Assembly (NCBI RefSeq): GCF_001658005.1
Contig: NZ_CP015986.1
Span: 1,799,501-1,863,500 of the forward strand
Origin: Sphingobium sp. EP60837
GTDB taxonomy: Bacteria; Pseudomonadota; Alphaproteobacteria; Sphingomonadales; Sphingomonadaceae
Reading direction: 5' to 3'
DNA length: 64,000 bases
Shown: positions 62,563 to 64,000 of the stretch, piece after piece
Layout: each line of letters opens with the position of its first letter
Numbering within the stretch: the first letter of the stretch is position 1
Notes under the pieces: generated by a model
The model's input: only the letters and a program-made list of their open reading frames with translations
Database searches by the model: none
What the model was told of the DNA's origin: nothing
Made by a program: the position numbers and the translations under genes

Positions 62563-63207
62563 CTATCCATTGGCAAAGGGGAACATGTGCCACCATGGCT
62601 CCTTCTCCTTCAGCACGCGGGCAAAGCTCGGCCGCGCCTCCAGCCGGTCGAGATAGGCGGCGAGCGCTGGAAAGCCCCCGCGCATCGGCTCCACCTTGTC
62701 CGCGTAGAAGAGCGCGGGGGCTGCGGCGCAGTCGGCAAGGGTGAAGCTGTCCCCTGCCGCCCAGTAGCGCCCGGCGATGCGATCCTCCAGCAGCGCATAC
62801 GCCTTGCCCAGCGTCAGCCGCGCCTGACCCACCCCATAGGGATCATGTGAGTCATCCGGCCGGAGCCGGTCGGCCACGATGGCCTGCATCGGCGTCATGA
62901 CATAATTGTCGAACAGCCGATCCATCAGGCGGACCTCGATCGCCTCGTCCGGGTCAGGCGGGATCGCGCGGAAGGCGCCGGGGCAATGCTGGTCCAGATA
63001 TTCTATGATGATGCTGGTTTCGGCGAGCGTCCTGTCCCGCGCCTCATCGCGCAGGACAGGGAATTTGCCGAGCGGCCAGAGCGTCAGCCACGCTTCCGCG
63101 ACGCCTGGATCCTCCATCATATGGCGCTCGAAAGGCACATCATTTTCATAGAGGGCGATCAATGCCTTCCAGCAATAGGAGGACAGCGGATGATAATAGA
63201 GAATCAT
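62563..63207 (-). CDS. Glutathione S-transferase family protein
   Basis: A 214-residue GST. The N-terminal thioredoxin-like domain begins MILYYHPLSSYCWKALIALYEN and contains WPLGKFPVLRDEARDRTLAETSIIIEYLDQ, with the cis-Pro and ES/T glutathione-binding residues. The C-terminal helical domain contains AGDSFTLADCAAAPALFYADK, a GST hallmark. Substrate unknown. Divergent from nrdA across a 520-base gap. Confidence 0.88.
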   Translation of the reverse strand: MILYYHPLSSYCWKALIALYENDVPFERHMMEDPGVAEAWLTLWPLGKFPVLRDEARDRTLAETSIIIEYLDQHCPGAFRAIPPDPDEAIEVRLMDRLFDNYVMTPMQAIVADRLRPDDSHDPYGVGQARLTLGKAYALLEDRIAGRYWAAGDSFTLADCAAAPALFYADKVEPMRGGFPALAAYLDRLEARPSFARVLKEKEPWWHMFPFANG

Positions 63208-63260
63208 GTGAAGTCTCTCCCATATGTTCCGGTGGCCCCAACGCGTGCGTCACCGGCAAT

Positions 63261-63296
63261 CTATCCACATATTGATCCACAGCAGCTTGTGGATAA
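63261..63296. promoter_or_regulatory. Cluster of DnaA-like boxes upstream of nrdA
   Basis: TTGTGGATAA (63287-63296) is the exact complement of a TTATCCACA DnaA box, and CTATCCACA (63261) and TGATCCACA (63273) each differ by one or two bases. They lie in the 520-base region 63208-63727, where I find no credible gene. DnaA control of nrd genes is known in E. coli; here it is inferred. Confidence 0.5.
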
Positions 63297-63727
63297 TCGC
63301 GGGGCCACCCCCTATCCATAGTGAAAGAAGGGCATCCATTCTGACCTGTTTCACGCATTTGCGTGGCAAGCGAAATTTATTTTCGTTCGCATATTGTCCC
63401 TCTTGCCTTTTACGAGAGCCAGAGAAGTCCGTGCGTCGCTGCGATGCCACGTGGTTGAATGTCGATGAAGCGAGTCAGCGCTGCACGGAGGGAGTCTCCA
63501 TATCGTCATTTATCCTCTTGCAAGCATGTGAGGCTGTGGCACTATCCCTTGTATCGGGTTAACGGGGGTTACCCAACAGATTGTGATTGCACCGGCCGGA
63601 CCATTTTCGGACGAGAGGCGTTTTGTCTCATGCGATCTCGCTGCTGGATAGCCCCGATGCGGATCCGGGCGGCCTTAATCACAAGGCTTGACCGAATCGA
63701 ACGAAACATGAACATTCGGGGGCTCGA

Positions 63728-64000
63728 ATGGATTTTCGTGACAGCGAACAAACAGGTGCAGATGACGTGGCGACGGTAATCGACGAAGTGGTGGAAACAG
63801 TGGCGCAGAAGAAGAAAGCCGCGCCCGCAAAGGCGCCGTCCTCTTCCTCGATCCAGGCGCGCAGGTTTGACGTGGTTACGGATGACAGCCGTGACGCGCT
63901 GCTGACCGAGTTCGGCAAGGATACGCTCAAGGACCGCTATCTGCTGCCCGGTGAGAGCTATCAGGATCTGTTCGCCCGCGTGGCTGCCGCCTATGCCGAC
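63728..64000 (+). CDS. nrdA: Ribonucleoside-diphosphate reductase subunit alpha (partial, N-terminus)
   Basis: Class I ribonucleotide reductase makes deoxynucleotides. Only the first 91 codons are present: MDFRDSEQTGADDVATVIDE, a Lys/Ala/Ser linker (QKKKAAPAKAPSSSS), then RFDVVTDDSRDALLTEFGKDTLKDRYLLPGESYQDLFARVAAAYAD, the usual alphaproteobacterial start of NrdA before the ATP-cone/catalytic part. The ATG at 63728 is the only good start. The rest runs off the right edge. Confidence 0.85.
   Translation, partial: MDFRDSEQTGADDVATVIDEVVETVAQKKKAAPAKAPSSSSIQARRFDVVTDDSRDALLTEFGKDTLKDRYLLPGESYQDLFARVAAAYAD

Noticed and set aside
63224..63779. Two reading frames upstream of and overlapping the nrdA start
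   Set aside because: They overlap each other and the DnaA-box region, and the second runs into nrdA in another frame without a start signal.
1..64000. CRISPR arrays, rRNA, complete tRNA genes, transposases or integrases
   Set aside because: I looked for regularly spaced repeats, rRNA or tRNA cores and recombinase motifs on both strands and found none that I can support.

Overview
The window looks like a high-GC alphaproteobacterial chromosome of the sphingomonad type (Sphingobium or Sphingomonas-like). This rests on family resemblance, alphaproteobacterial LexA boxes of the form GTTC-N7-GTTC, many leaderless or ATGA-coupled starts, and short inverted repeats common in sphingomonad genomes. 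It falls into two very different halves.

The left 46 kb (1 to about 46270) is an accessory island packed with stress and anti-phage genes. From left to right it holds: an SOS mutagenesis pair imuA-imuB (imuB leaves the window) with a LexA box; a coupled yedK (SRAP)-DUF1810 pair; a first Xre-RES toxin-antitoxin pair; a LexA-controlled pair of a degenerate SRAP paralogue and a frameshifted alkB; an orphan vapB with a vapC stub; a Fic protein; a second Xre-RES pair under a perfect 28-bp palindrome; a McrB/McrC-like pair; a 780-aa predicted zinc-ribbon nuclease; an operon of a 49-residue proline-rich peptide, an E2-E1 fusion and a JAB protease (Cap2/Cap3-like but with no CD-NTase); a third Xre-RES pair divergent from it; an NrtR-like Nudix regulator divergent from a vWA-PurA-like cluster; an S24-type repressor without catalytic residues, facing a cluster of TTTGCGC repeats and a 1629-aa autotransporter; small genes and a thermonuclease; then a three-gene Shango-like operon (TerB, DUF2791 ATPase, Lhr-like helicase) with an extra HNH-like gene, divergent from a complete type I Zorya operon zorABCD.

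The island appears to end at 46258-46274, where 17 bases match the 3-prime end that I recall for a bacterial tRNA-Ser gene, as expected for one attachment site of an integrative element. No integrase lies in the window, so the other end should lie beyond the left edge.

The right 18 kb (46294 to the end) reads as ordinary chromosome: periplasmic cyclophilin, DUF72, gamma-glutamylcyclotransferase-like, dienelactone hydrolase, peroxiredoxin, lipoprotein, recF, two CHAP-domain proteins, a trypsin-like protease, DUF350, a CFA-synthase-like methyltransferase, a molybdopterin oxidoreductase with its cytochrome b, a small outer-membrane barrel, a DMT transporter, a DUF559 nuclease, class I fumarase, a GST, and the first 91 codons of nrdA with DnaA-like boxes upstream.

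The most promising candidate for an undescribed system is the peptide/E2-E1/JAB operon at 16759-19179: the upstream peptide has a strong ribosome binding site, is disordered and ends in glycine, and so could be the modifier or the substrate of the conjugation enzymes. The PurA-like/vWA/Nudix cluster at 20476-24059 is the second.
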